Counted from the stretch's first letter, positions 51,595 through 60,460 are shown. The stretch is DNA of 64,000 bases from Arthrobacter stackebrandtii (GCF_017876675.1 NZ_JAGIOI010000001.1:1860001-1924000); one strand, 5' to 3'. Notes: generated from the letters alone by a model not told the origin. Made by a program: numbers and translations.

Positions 51595-52285
51595 TTTTCT
51601 GTCCCAATGTGGCTGCGAGGCCCGCCACCATGGCGTTCAGGCCCAGTGTGAAGGCGGCGTCGGCGTCGTGGCGGGCCCGCACGGCCGGGTCGGTTGCGCC
51701 GCTGCCGCGCCGGGCCACCGCCGCGCTGAAGCTGGGCGCGTCGGGTGCCAAGTCCCCGGCATCGAAGATGTCCGCCGGGGCGTTGGCGTCGTAGGCGGAG
51801 CCGTAGATGAACGACTCCAGTGCCACCACGGCGTCAATGACGGTCTCGGGCGCCCATCCGGCATCCAGGAATCCGCGCGTGACGGCCTCGTACATGGTGA
51901 TCGTGGCCGGCGCGTTCGTCACCGGAAGCAGGGCGATCACGGGGATCAGCGGCAGGTGCCCGGCAAAAACGTCGCGGTACGAATGTGCCCAGACACAGAC
52001 GGCCTCGGCCCACGGCTGCGCGCCAAAGGCGGAGACGTCCACGCGGCCCATGAGGTGGTCCTCCACCAGCAGCAGCACATCCTGCTTGGAGCTCACATGG
52101 TTGTACAGCGCGGAGGGGGCCACGTGCAGGGACCTGGCCAGGGCTGCCATGGTGAGCCCCTTGTAGCCGTCCCGGCCCACCAGCTTCAGTGCCGCCTGGG
52201 TGATGCGTGCGGAACTGAGCAGTGCCTGCGGGGGGCGGCCTGCCCGGCGTCGTGCTTGTTTGGGCGCGTCAGCAGGTAGGGGCAA
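51581..52285 (-). CDS. TetR-family regulator of the putrescine oxidase operon
   Basis: A protein of 234 residues. The helix-turn-helix is in RITQAALKLVGRDGYKGLTM, then ALARSLHVAPSALYNHVSSKQDVL. The C-terminal ligand domain is large and helical (ETVIDAVVALESFIYGSAYD). The TTG at 52285 is chosen because AAGGAG precedes it at nine bases; a GTG at 52339 would add 18 residues without homology. It is divergent from the putrescine oxidase gene, and a 23-bp palindrome lies in the space between them, so it most likely represses that operon. Confidence 0.88.
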   Translation of the reverse strand: MPLPADAPKQARRRAGRPPQALLSSARITQAALKLVGRDGYKGLTMAALARSLHVAPSALYNHVSSKQDVLLLVEDHLMGRVDVSAFGAQPWAEAVCVWAHSYRDVFAGHLPLIPVIALLPVTNAPATITMYEAVTRGFLDAGWAPETVIDAVVALESFIYGSAYDANAPADIFDAGDLAPDAPSFSAAVARRGSGATDPAVRARHDADAAFTLGLNAMVAGLAATLGQKNAAV

Positions 52286-52373
52286 TGCCTGGCTCTCCTT
52301 ACTGGGGCCCGTTCGGGCGCAAGACTTTCCGCGAACCACTTTACGAATGTGGTGATGTCAGTTACAGTCTAAT

Positions 52374-52396
52374 CTAAATGAACGGCATTCATTTAG
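52374..52396. promoter_or_regulatory. 23-bp palindromic operator of the putrescine oxidase gene
   Basis: CTAAATGAA and its exact complement TTCATTTAG flank CGGCA, giving 9-bp perfect arms. It lies 39 bp upstream of the oxidase ATG and directly after TAATCT, a possible -10. This is a typical TetR-dimer site and an AT-rich island in GC-rich DNA. Confidence 0.78.
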
Positions 52397-52434
52397 TGAA
52401 GTGCACCACAGCCCGCTTTGCAGGAGAGGCAAAC

Positions 52435-53817
52435 ATGACATCCCCAGAAAACCCCACGATTGACCGCGACGTCGTCATCATCGGCGCCGGTCCCTCGGGC
52501 CTGACGGCAGCCCGCGAGCTGAAGAAGGCGGGCCTGAGCGTGGCCGTCGTCGAGGCGCGCGACCGCGTGGGCGGGCGCACCTGGTCCAACACGGTCGACG
52601 GCGCCTGGCTGGAAATCGGCGGCCAGTGGGTCTCCCCGGACCAGACGGCCCTCATCGGCCTGCTCGGGGATCTCGGCCTGGAAACCTACTCGCGCTACCG
52701 CGACGGCGACTCCGTTTACATCGCCCCCGACGGCACCCGCACCCGCTACACCGGCGAAATGTTCCCCGTGGACGCGGACACGGAGGCCGAGATGAACAAG
52801 CTCATCGACACCCTCGACTCACTCGCCGCCACCATGGACCCCGCCAGGCCGTGGGAACACCCGCAGGCCCGCGAACTCGACATCATCTCCTTCCACCACT
52901 GGCTGCGCGCCCAAAGCGGCAACGAGGAGGCCTGCAACAACATCGGCCTGTTCATCGCCGGCGGCATGCTCACCAAGCCCGCCCACGCCTTCTCCGCGTT
53001 GCAGGCCGTGCTCATGGCCGCCTCGGCCGGATCCTTCAGCAACCTCGTGGATGACAACTTCATCCTTGACAAGCGCGTCATCGGCGGCATGCAGGGCGTC
53101 TCCCTCGCCATGGCCTCGGAGCTGGGCGGGGACGTCTTCCTGAACTCCCCGGCCCGCACCGTCCGCTGGGAAAAGAACGACGGCGGCTACCTCGCCACCG
53201 TGATTGCCGACGGCGTCACCGTGAGCGCCAAGCGAGTCGTCATGGCCGTTCCGCCGAACCTGTACAGCCGCGTCTCCTTCGACCCACCGCTGCCGCGCCG
53301 CCAGCACCAGATGCACCAGCACCAGTCGCTGGGCTTCGTCATCAAGGTCCACGCCGTATATGAGACCCCGTTTTGGCGTGAGGACGGCCTCTCCGGCACC
53401 GGCTTCAGCGCCTCCTCGCTCGTGCAGGAGGTGTACGACAACACGAACCACGATGATCCCCGCGGCACCCTGGTGGGCTTCGTCTCCGACGAAAAGGCCG
53501 ACTACGCCTTCACCCTCACCGCCGAGCAGCGCAGGAAGGAAATCACGGCAGCCCTGGCCGAATTCCTTGGCGACGAAGCGGCTGAGCCGGTGGCCTACTA
53601 CGAATCCGACTGGGGCTCGGAGGAGTGGACGCGCGGCGCCTACGCCTCCAGCTACGACCTCGGCGGCCTGCACCGCTACTCGGCCGACCAGCTCACCCCC
53701 GTGGGCCCCATCCACTGGTCCTGTTCCGACCTCGCGGCCGAGGGCTACCAACACGTCGACGGCGCGGTCCGCATGGGCCAGGACACCGCCGCGAAGCTCA
53801 TCGCAGAACTGGCATAA
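52435..53817 (+). CDS. puo: Putrescine oxidase (flavin monoamine oxidase family)
   Basis: A protein of 460 residues. The FAD fingerprint VVIIGAGPSGLTAARELKKA, VVEARDRVGGRTWSNTVDGA, the substrate-pocket block GLFIAGGMLTKPAHAFSALQ and the SAGSFSNLVDDNFILDKRVI region match the actinobacterial putrescine oxidase of Rhodococcus and Kocuria. It oxidises putrescine to 4-aminobutanal, ammonia and hydrogen peroxide, in the cytosol. The ATG at 52435 follows AGGAGAGGC; the upstream in-frame ATG at 52378 lies inside the operator. It is followed by a terminator, a universal stress protein and an APC permease. Confidence 0.93.
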   Translation: MTSPENPTIDRDVVIIGAGPSGLTAARELKKAGLSVAVVEARDRVGGRTWSNTVDGAWLEIGGQWVSPDQTALIGLLGDLGLETYSRYRDGDSVYIAPDGTRTRYTGEMFPVDADTEAEMNKLIDTLDSLAATMDPARPWEHPQARELDIISFHHWLRAQSGNEEACNNIGLFIAGGMLTKPAHAFSALQAVLMAASAGSFSNLVDDNFILDKRVIGGMQGVSLAMASELGGDVFLNSPARTVRWEKNDGGYLATVIADGVTVSAKRVVMAVPPNLYSRVSFDPPLPRRQHQMHQHQSLGFVIKVHAVYETPFWREDGLSGTGFSASSLVQEVYDNTNHDDPRGTLVGFVSDEKADYAFTLTAEQRRKEITAALAEFLGDEAAEPVAYYESDWGSEEWTRGAYASSYDLGGLHRYSADQLTPVGPIHWSCSDLAAEGYQHVDGAVRMGQDTAAKLIAELA

Positions 53818-53830
53818 CAACCCGTCCGGA

Positions 53831-53864
53831 ATCCGCCGGAAGCTGGCACCAGCTCCCGGCGGAT
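53831..53864 (+). terminator. Terminator after the putrescine oxidase gene
   Basis: ATCCGCCGG and CCGGCGGAT form a 9-bp perfect stem enclosing a second small stem (AGCTGG/CCAGCT), followed by CCACCTTTTGGTTTT. It may stop or attenuate transcription before the stress protein and permease genes. Confidence 0.65.
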
Positions 53865-53910
53865 CCACCTTTTGGTTTTCTTAGACAATGACGTCCCCAG
53901 GAGGACACAC

Positions 53911-54840
53911 ATGCGGTATGTAGTTGGATACTCAGCCAACGCGCGCGGCGGCGACGCCGTCAACCTGGCCGTGGCACTGGCCCGCAGGCAGGGCGCCGCC
54001 TTGGACCTTGTCATGGTGATGCCGCAGGACTCGCCCTACAACGGGGTGTACCCTCCGGTAGCCGGCTTCGGCGACATCCTGGCCAAACAGGTGTCGGACT
54101 GGCTCGATGAAGGCTTGGCCCTGGTCCCGAATGACGTTCCGGCCCAAGCACACATCCGCCGCGGTGAGTCGGAGGCCGAGGCACTGATCGCCGCCGCCGA
54201 GGAACTCGGCGCCGTCCTCCTGGTCATCGGTGCCAGCAGCACCGGCCTGTTCCGGCGCTTCACTGTCGGGTCGGTGGCCAGCGCGCTGTTGCACGCCTCC
54301 ACCGTCCCTGTGGTCCTGGCGCCGTCGGGCTACAGCCGCACAAAGCCGATCACGCGCCTGACCTGCGCGCTGGGCAGCCGGGCCGGCGCCGAGGACGTGC
54401 TGCGCACCGGCATCGCCATGGCCCGCCGCCGGGAACTGCCCCTGCGGCTCGTCTCCCTCGTCGCCCTGGGTCCGGGTGACTCCGACGCCACCATCGCCGA
54501 CGCCGAGGCGCACCTGCGCGCCGTTGCCGAAGCCAGCCAGGGTGTCGACCCGGACGACCTCACGAACCTCGACATCGACGTCGTGGTGGGCCACGGCCGC
54601 ACCATTGAGGACGCCGTGGACGCGCTCAGCTGGAAGAAGGGCGAGATCCTGCTCATCGGATCCAGCCGGCTGGCCCAGAACAACTCGATCTTCCTCGGCG
54701 CCACCGCCAACCGCATCCTGCGCGCCCTGCCGGTGCCCATGATCGTGGTGCCGCGCAACTACGTGCCGCTCTCCGATGCACTCTTCCAGACCACCGCGCT
54801 GCCCGTCGTGGCGCCCAAGACCCCCGAGGCGCCCCAATGA
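53911..54840 (+). CDS. Universal stress protein with tandem USP domains
   Basis: A protein of 309 residues made of two USP domains: residues 1-145 (RYVVGYSANARGGDAVNLAV; ATP-loop-like VIGASSTGLFRRFTVGSVAS) and residues 150-300 (LLIGSSRLAQNNSIFLGATA). The G-2x-G-9x-G(S/T)-type nucleotide-binding pattern is present in both. It probably supports the amine-oxidation/transport pair under stress. AGGAGG precedes the ATG. It overlaps the permease gene by four bases and is therefore translated with it. Confidence 0.9.
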   Translation: MRYVVGYSANARGGDAVNLAVALARRQGAALDLVMVMPQDSPYNGVYPPVAGFGDILAKQVSDWLDEGLALVPNDVPAQAHIRRGESEAEALIAAAEELGAVLLVIGASSTGLFRRFTVGSVASALLHASTVPVVLAPSGYSRTKPITRLTCALGSRAGAEDVLRTGIAMARRRELPLRLVSLVALGPGDSDATIADAEAHLRAVAEASQGVDPDDLTNLDIDVVVGHGRTIEDAVDALSWKKGEILLIGSSRLAQNNSIFLGATANRILRALPVPMIVVPRNYVPLSDALFQTTALPVVAPKTPEAPQ

Positions 54841-56354
54841 GCACCGCCAAGACAACCGAGCACGGACTCAGCGAGAAGGGCCTGAAGGCAGGCTCCGTCG
54901 GGCTGATCGGCGCCGTCGTGATCGGCATTTCCTGCATCGCGCCGGCCTACACCCTCACCGCCGCCCTGGGCCCCACGGTCTCCGAGGTGGGCGTGCACCT
55001 GCCGGCCATCTTCCTCGTGGGGTTCATTCCCATGCTGCTCGTGGCGCTGGGCTACCGTGAGCTGAACAATGCCATGCCCGACGCCGGGACCTCCTTCACG
55101 TGGGCAACGCGCGCCTTTGGCCCGTGGCTGGGCTGGATGGGCGGTTGGGGCCTGATTGCGGCCACCATCATCGTGCTCTCCAACCTGGCGGCGGTGGCCG
55201 TGGACTTCTTCTACCTGATGCTCGCGCAGATATTCGGGAACCCTTCACTCGCGGAGCTGACACGGAACCTGCCGCTGAACATTGCCACCACGCTGGTGTT
55301 CATTGCGGCGGCGTGCTGGATTTCCTACCGCGGCATGGAAACCACCAAGTCGTTCCAGTACGTGCTGGTGGGCTTCCAGCTGCTGGTGCTGGGCTGGTTT
55401 GCCGTGGCGGCCTTCGCCCACGTGGCCAATGGCACCGCCTTTGACGCCACGGCCATCCAGGCGGACTGGTTCAACCCCTTCGCCGTGGAGTCGTTCTCAC
55501 AATTCGCGGCCGGCGTGTCCCTGTCCATCTTCATTTTCTGGGGCTGGGATGTCACCTTGACCATGAACGAGGAAACCAAGAACCCGAAGAAGACGCCCGG
55601 ACGGGCCGCCACCGTCACCATCATCGTGATTGTGCTGATCTACATGACGGTCTCCCTCGCCACGCTGTCCTACGCCGGCATTGGCACCACGGGCCTGGGT
55701 GCCGGAAACCCCGAGAACCAGAACAGCATCTTCGCAGTGCTGGCCGGACCGGTCATGGGCCCGTTTGCGATCCTCATGTCGCTGGCCATCCTCAGCTCCT
55801 CCGCGGCGTCGCTGCAGTCAACGTTTGTCTCGCCGGCACGGACGCTGCTGTCCATGGGCCACTACCGCGCCCTGCCCAAGAGCTTCGGGCGGATCAGCCC
55901 CACGCACAAGTCGCCGGGCTACGCCACGGTGGCGGCCGCCATTGCCGCCGCCGGCTTTTACATCATCACCCGGACCCTGTCCGAGAACGCCCTCTGGGAC
56001 ACCATCACGGCCCTGGGCATGATGATCTGCTTCTATTACGGCATCACAGCCCTCGCCTGCGTCTGGTACTTCCGGGCCGAGGCATTCCACGGGGCCAGGA
56101 ACTTCTTCTTCAAGTTCCTGGCGCCCCTGCTGGGCGGGGTGATCTTGCTGGTCATGTTCTTCAAGACCGCCTACGACTCCATGGACCCGTCCTACGGATC
56201 CGGCTCCAACATTGGCGGGCTGGGCCTGGTGTTCATCCTTGGCTGCGGCGTCATTGCCCTCGGTGCCGTACTGATGTTCTTCATGTACCGCCGCCACCCG
56301 GAATTCTTCAAGGGTGAGGTCCTCAGCCGGGCGCAGCAGCCGTACAACCCGTGA
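54837..56354 (+). CDS. APC-family amino acid/polyamine permease
   Basis: A membrane protein of 505 residues with about twelve hydrophobic segments. The APC fingerprint GSVGLIGAVVIGISCIAPAY and MPDAGTSFTWATRAFGPWLG open the protein, and FWGWDVTLTMNEETKNPKKTPG is the conserved mid-loop. It is co-translated with the stress protein and lies downstream of putrescine oxidase, so a putrescine or amine substrate is likely, but this rests on context. The C-terminus is cytoplasmic and charged (FMYRRHPEFFKGEVLSRAQQ). Confidence 0.9.
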   Translation: MSTAKTTEHGLSEKGLKAGSVGLIGAVVIGISCIAPAYTLTAALGPTVSEVGVHLPAIFLVGFIPMLLVALGYRELNNAMPDAGTSFTWATRAFGPWLGWMGGWGLIAATIIVLSNLAAVAVDFFYLMLAQIFGNPSLAELTRNLPLNIATTLVFIAAACWISYRGMETTKSFQYVLVGFQLLVLGWFAVAAFAHVANGTAFDATAIQADWFNPFAVESFSQFAAGVSLSIFIFWGWDVTLTMNEETKNPKKTPGRAATVTIIVIVLIYMTVSLATLSYAGIGTTGLGAGNPENQNSIFAVLAGPVMGPFAILMSLAILSSSAASLQSTFVSPARTLLSMGHYRALPKSFGRISPTHKSPGYATVAAAIAAAGFYIITRTLSENALWDTITALGMMICFYYGITALACVWYFRAEAFHGARNFFFKFLAPLLGGVILLVMFFKTAYDSMDPSYGSGSNIGGLGLVFILGCGVIALGAVLMFFMYRRHPEFFKGEVLSRAQQPYNP

Positions 56355-56374
56355 CCTGCGGGCGTTGAAACACT

Positions 56375-56440
56375 GACGGCGTGGCATGCTGGCGAGGGAG
56401 GGGGAAATTTTACCCACTCTCGCCAGCATGCCACGCCGTC
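56375..56440. terminator. Perfect 22-bp hairpin after the permease gene
   Basis: Arms 56375-56396 and 56419-56440 are exact complements (inner part GCGTGGCATGCTGGCGAG with its partner) around a 22-base loop that itself contains a partial GGGGAAATTTTACCC hairpin. It lies between the convergent permease and DUF5997 genes. There is no T-tract after the right arm. Confidence 0.75.
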
Positions 56441-56498
56441 GGCGTTGCTGTGGCCGTGCAAAAGGCCGGAATTCAGTCAGAACTCAGCCAGCCGGAAT

Positions 56499-56888
56499 TC
56501 AGCTCTTCGGGCGGCGGGCCGCCTCGCGCTCCTTCGCCAGCTTCGCCTCGGCGCGGGCCTGGGCGAACACTGCGCGTTCCTCAACCAGCCACGCCGGGGG
56601 AGCCTGCAGCAGCGCGGTGATCTCCGCCGTCGTGAGTGCCTCGGTGATGTCCGAGCGGTTCAGGCCGCCGATGGAGATGTTCAGCTTCTGTGCAATGACG
56701 GGGCGCGGGTGCGGGCCGTTGCGGCGCAGCTCGGCCAGCCATTCCGGGGGAGTGTCCTGCAAAACCTTGAAGTCCTCCCGGCTCACGGCGTTCTCTTGGA
56801 ATTCCGCAGGGGCAGCGGACAGCAGGATGCCCAGCTTCTTGGCCGCTGTGGCGGATTTCATGGCTTGGGGGGAAGGAATGATGCTCAT
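56499..56888 (-). CDS. DUF5997 family protein
   Basis: A protein of 129 residues, soluble, with the block TAAKKLGILLSAAPAEFQEN at the start, EWLAELRRNGPHPRPVIAQK in the middle, and a charged helical tail (RAVFAQARAEAKLAKERE). This matches the actinobacterial DUF5997 family, whose function is unknown. It is divergent from the LysR-type effector protein with only a 45-bp gap, a pairing seen in several actinobacteria. Confidence 0.85.
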   Translation of the reverse strand: MSIIPSPQAMKSATAAKKLGILLSAAPAEFQENAVSREDFKVLQDTPPEWLAELRRNGPHPRPVIAQKLNISIGGLNRSDITEALTTAEITALLQAPPAWLVEERAVFAQARAEAKLAKEREAARRPKS

Positions 56889-56933
56889 GTATCAAGGGTA
56901 CCGGTGCGCGGGCGGTAGTTTAGCGGCAAAGCT

Positions 56934-57749
56934 GTGCTGTACGGTAAACAGGTGTCTGAATCCCGCGAATTAAACGTGACCTTTGTGCCGGGAGTGACTC
57001 CCGGGAAGTGGCTCCACCGCTGGCAGGAGCGCATGCCGGACGTGCCCCTCGCCGCCAAGCCGGTCCCTGAGGAGCGCCAGCTCGACGCCGTCCGCGCCGG
57101 GAAGGCTGACATGGCGTTCGTGCGCCTGCCCGTGGACAAGGCCGGGCTCAACGTCATCACGCTCTACAGCGAACTCTCCGTCGTGGTGGCTCCCAAGGAC
57201 CACCCCATCGCTGCCTTCGAGGAGCTGGACGTTGCGGACCTCGCTGACGAGTACCTCCTCGCGGACCCCGACGACTTCCCCGACTGGCGCGATATCTCCA
57301 CCGAAATCGCCGCCGGCACCCGCAAGCCGCTGCCGCCCATGGCCACCATCGACGAGGCCCTTGACCTGGTCGAGGCCGGGCTCGGCATCCTGATCCTGCC
57401 CATGTCCGTGGCCCGCCTGCTCAGCCGCAAGACCCTGCGCTCCCGCCTGCTGCACGGCGTCCCGGACAGCAGCATCGGCCTCGCCTGGCTGTACTCCGAC
57501 CCGCCCAGCGACCGCGAGGAAACCTTCCAGGAATTCATCGGCGTGGTCCGCGGGCGCAGCGCCCAAAGCTCCCGCCAGCCCTCCGTCCAGGCCAAGCAGG
57601 ATGCCGCCCCCAAGAAGGGCGCCAAGACAGGTAAAGGCACGACGGCGTCGCGCACCCCCGCAGCCAAGGGCAAGTCCGCTTCGGCGAACCTGCGCGGCGG
57701 CGGCCGGCCGGGCGGCAAGGCTCGCGCCCAAAAGCGCGGCCGGCGGTAG
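56934..57749 (+). CDS. LysR-type substrate-binding protein without DNA-binding domain, basic C-terminal tail
   Basis: A protein of 271 residues. Residues 10-200 are the LysR effector fold (LNVTFVPGVTPGKWLHRWQE; VRAGKADMAFVRLPVDKAGL; LDLVEAGLGILILPMSVARL). The usual N-terminal helix-turn-helix is absent. The last ~65 residues are Lys/Arg/Ala/Gly-rich, with LRGGGRPGGKARAQKRGRR, which contains a GRP core like an AT-hook. The tail could bind nucleic acid in place of the lost HTH. The start is GTG at 56934 (or GTG 56952); no strong Shine-Dalgarno. It is divergent from DUF5997. Confidence 0.85.
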   Translation: MLYGKQVSESRELNVTFVPGVTPGKWLHRWQERMPDVPLAAKPVPEERQLDAVRAGKADMAFVRLPVDKAGLNVITLYSELSVVVAPKDHPIAAFEELDVADLADEYLLADPDDFPDWRDISTEIAAGTRKPLPPMATIDEALDLVEAGLGILILPMSVARLLSRKTLRSRLLHGVPDSSIGLAWLYSDPPSDREETFQEFIGVVRGRSAQSSRQPSVQAKQDAAPKKGAKTGKGTTASRTPAAKGKSASANLRGGGRPGGKARAQKRGRR

Positions 57750-57765
57750 TCCCCAGCTCTTCCCA

Positions 57766-57793
57766 AAGCCCGGCCCGGCGGCGGTCCGGGCTT
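57766..57793. terminator. GC hairpin between convergent genes
   Basis: AAGCCCGG pairs with CCGGGCTT, extended by imperfect CCC/GGG, between the LysR-like gene and the convergent membrane-protein gene. It is probably bidirectional. Confidence 0.6.
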
Positions 57794-57830
57794 GGGGTTC
57801 CACGGAGTTGCGGACACATTCGAGGGGCGT

Positions 57831-59321
57831 CTAGCTGGCGCCCTCCCGCATTTTTCCGAAGAAGCTGGGGAACCTGATTTGGTTTCCTGCGCGGACCAGC
57901 GACTCAAGCTCGCTTTCAAACCAGATGGCATCGGCCAGTTTTGACCTGAACTGCTGGGCAATCTCCGCCACGGCGGTGTTCGCAGCAGCCAGCAGTGTTT
58001 CCCCTGGGTCCCCTGGTGGCCCCAGCGCCAGGAAGGTGTCCTGCAACGCTTGGTGGTCACGGAGCCAGCTGGTGGCCAGCTGTTCGTAGCTGGCGATGTC
58101 CACATCGCGAAGTTCCCTGTGCCAAACACCGAGGTCGCCGGCCGGGGGCTTCCACAGCCTGAAGAGGACAAGCCGGGCGCTGAAAGGCGCAATGGTGTGG
58201 ATGTCGCCTTCCAGCCTGCCGGTCCTGCCCAGGGCTTCATACGTTGCCGAGATCGAGTCCAGGTCGCCCCGCAATTGGGACAACTGGGCAGCCAGGGCGT
58301 TGTTGCTGGACCAGCCCCACGACGACCCGGCCGGCACAACCGGGGACCCGCCCGGGCCTCGGGTTCCGTTGGGGTTGTTGCCGCGAGGCTGCAGGGAGCC
58401 GGTGCTGGAATTCCACACACAGCGGCCGGCCGTCAGGGCGCCGCCCATGTCACGGGTGGCTGTCGTGGCAAGGAAATGCCCCAGCCCATCTACGGCCCTC
58501 TGCAGTGACGCGGCGCTTTTCCGGGCTTCTTCGCTCAAGATATCGAAGGCGGCGTGTGCCTCGTCAAAGCGGCGTGTCCGCCACGACCGCCGGCCCCGCA
58601 GCTGGGCCGACGAAAACAGGGCGGCCAGGATGGCCAGTCCCGGGATCCAGGCAACCAGCACCGTGCCCATGTTCGCTTGCGCGAAATCGCGCGTGGTTTC
58701 CAGCAGCGGCGACCATGCGTCCGCGCCGGGTCGCCACACCGCCCACGCCGCAACGGTGGAAACGGCCAGTGCAAATTTCCACGACTGGAAACTTGCCGCC
58801 GCAGCGGACACGGAGCCCGCGGCCGCTCCCACACCGGAAACAACGCCCTGCAGCGTCCTAGCCAACAGTGCGTGGAAGCGCTTGGCCGTGGGAAATTTAT
58901 TGAACCTGTCAGGCGCGTCAGGGTTTCCGTAGTAGAAACGTACGCCCACCATGGCCCGAAGCCGCAGAACCAACTGGTGGAGGGAGTGAAGGCCCTGTGT
59001 GGACTGCCTGATCCTGGCCAGGCCGCCATGCCCCGCCATGACCTTCACCATGGGTGTCCTGATGGCCCATGCCAGGCCGCGGAGCAGCATCGAGAGAAGG
59101 ACAGCCGCCACCGACAAGAACAATGCGGTCACAATGAACGCCAGGATGAAGTCCACGGCGGCCGATTCCGGACCCACCCGGTCCAGGAACGTGGTCGCCG
59201 GTCCTGCCAGGACGTCCAGGGCGGCGCCGCAGAACCCCGCCACGGCCTCGAAGAAGGCGCTGAACATGGTGATGAAATTCCCCCACAAGTCTGGCAGTGT
59301 GCAAGCGACGCGAACTACCAT
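57831..59321 (-). CDS. Membrane protein of unknown function
   Basis: A protein of about 496 residues. The N-terminal part holds several hydrophobic segments (VDFILAFIVTALFLSVAAVL; then WIPGLAILAALFSS near residue 240), with a soluble, partly low-complexity Asn/Gly stretch (LQPRGNNPNGTRGPGGSPVV) before a helical C-terminal domain (LGPPGDPGETLLAAANTAVA). No catalytic motif is recognised. Starts at 59321 (ATG) and 59267 (ATG) are both possible and neither has a strong Shine-Dalgarno. It is divergent from the proline-racemase-family gene. I do not recognise the family. Confidence 0.6.
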   Translation of the reverse strand: MVVRVACTLPDLWGNFITMFSAFFEAVAGFCGAALDVLAGPATTFLDRVGPESAAVDFILAFIVTALFLSVAAVLLSMLLRGLAWAIRTPMVKVMAGHGGLARIRQSTQGLHSLHQLVLRLRAMVGVRFYYGNPDAPDRFNKFPTAKRFHALLARTLQGVVSGVGAAAGSVSAAAASFQSWKFALAVSTVAAWAVWRPGADAWSPLLETTRDFAQANMGTVLVAWIPGLAILAALFSSAQLRGRRSWRTRRFDEAHAAFDILSEEARKSAASLQRAVDGLGHFLATTATRDMGGALTAGRCVWNSSTGSLQPRGNNPNGTRGPGGSPVVPAGSSWGWSSNNALAAQLSQLRGDLDSISATYEALGRTGRLEGDIHTIAPFSARLVLFRLWKPPAGDLGVWHRELRDVDIASYEQLATSWLRDHQALQDTFLALGPPGDPGETLLAAANTAVAEIAQQFRSKLADAIWFESELESLVRAGNQIRFPSFFGKMREGAS

Positions 59322-59443
59322 CGTGCCAGCCGGGAGCCGGCAACTGTGAATCCCGCCGCCATTGACAGCCCCCGGCCACCGTGCCATATTGACGGCACTG
59401 GCCCGGGAATTCCGGCGCTTGCGTTTGTCAGCTCGAAGGAGAG

Positions 59444-60460
59444 ATGAAACGTGAAAGCGGCATTGTGGGAAATCGAAACCTTGACTATCACACGGCCGGT
59501 GAACCCTTCCGGATCGTGCCAGCCCTGCCCTTCCAGATTGAGGGCACCACGGCCCTCGAACGGCGGGAATACGCCATGACCGGCGACGCCGACAAGATCC
59601 GCCGGCTCCTCGTCAACGAACCCCGCGGCCACGCGGACATGTACGGCGGCTTCGTGGTACCCCCGGATGACCCCGGCGCGCACTTCGGCGCCCTGTTCTG
59701 GCACCGTGAAGGCTTCTCCACCGTCTGCGGCCACGGCACCATGGCGCTGGGGACCTGGGCCGTGCGCAGCGGGCTGGTTCGGGCCCCGGACGACGGCGAC
59801 ACCGACGTGGTGATCGACATTCCCTCCGGCCGGGTCACCGCCCGCATCACCATGCTGGACAGCAAGGTGTCCGAGGTGGCCTTCCACAACGTCCCGTCCT
59901 ACGTGGTGGACCGGGACATTGAGGTCAAGACCGCCGACTTTGGCCGGCTCCGGGTGGACCTGGCCTGGAGTGGCGCACTGTACGCATCGCTTCCTGCCGC
60001 AACAGCGGGACTTGAGGTCACGCCGTCGAACTTGGCAAAACTGGTGGCCGCAGGGCACCAGGTGGCGGCGGCACTCGCCGGCACAGCCGCCGCCCACCAC
60101 CCGTCGGACACGCGGCTGGAAGGCGTCTTTGGCACCATTTTCCACGAACCCATGGGCAGTTCCGGCCCCGGGCTGAGGCAGCGCAACGTCAGCATTTTCG
60201 CCGACGGCCAGGTGGACAGGTCGCCCAGCGGGTCCGGCACGGCGGCCCGGGTGGCGCTGCTGACCGATTCCGGCGAGCTCGCGGAAGGCGAGGTGCTGGA
60301 GCACTACTCCATGATTGATTCGCGATTTGCCGCGCAGGTGGTGGAACGGGCGCCGAAGGGGCTGGTGGTGGAGGTCAGCGGGCGTGCCTTCCCGGTGGGG
60401 GAGGGCAAGTTCACGCTGGATGCCGACGACGAACTCGGCCTGGGATTCGTCCTGAGGTGA
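59444..60460 (+). CDS. Proline racemase / hydroxyproline epimerase superfamily enzyme with Cys/Ser active site
   Basis: A protein of 338 residues. DYHTAGEPFRIVPALPF opens the fold, STVCGHGTMALGTWAV carries the first catalytic cysteine, and DRSPSGSGTAARVALL carries the second site, which is Ser instead of the Cys of racemases (Cys/Cys) or the Thr of trans-3-hydroxyproline dehydratases (Cys/Thr). It acts on proline-like amino acids, but the altered second residue makes racemisation or epimerisation uncertain and points to a dehydratase. AAGGAG precedes the ATG only two bases away. It is divergent from the unknown membrane gene. Confidence 0.85.
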   Translation: MKRESGIVGNRNLDYHTAGEPFRIVPALPFQIEGTTALERREYAMTGDADKIRRLLVNEPRGHADMYGGFVVPPDDPGAHFGALFWHREGFSTVCGHGTMALGTWAVRSGLVRAPDDGDTDVVIDIPSGRVTARITMLDSKVSEVAFHNVPSYVVDRDIEVKTADFGRLRVDLAWSGALYASLPAATAGLEVTPSNLAKLVAAGHQVAAALAGTAAAHHPSDTRLEGVFGTIFHEPMGSSGPGLRQRNVSIFADGQVDRSPSGSGTAARVALLTDSGELAEGEVLEHYSMIDSRFAAQVVERAPKGLVVEVSGRAFPVGEGKFTLDADDELGLGFVLR

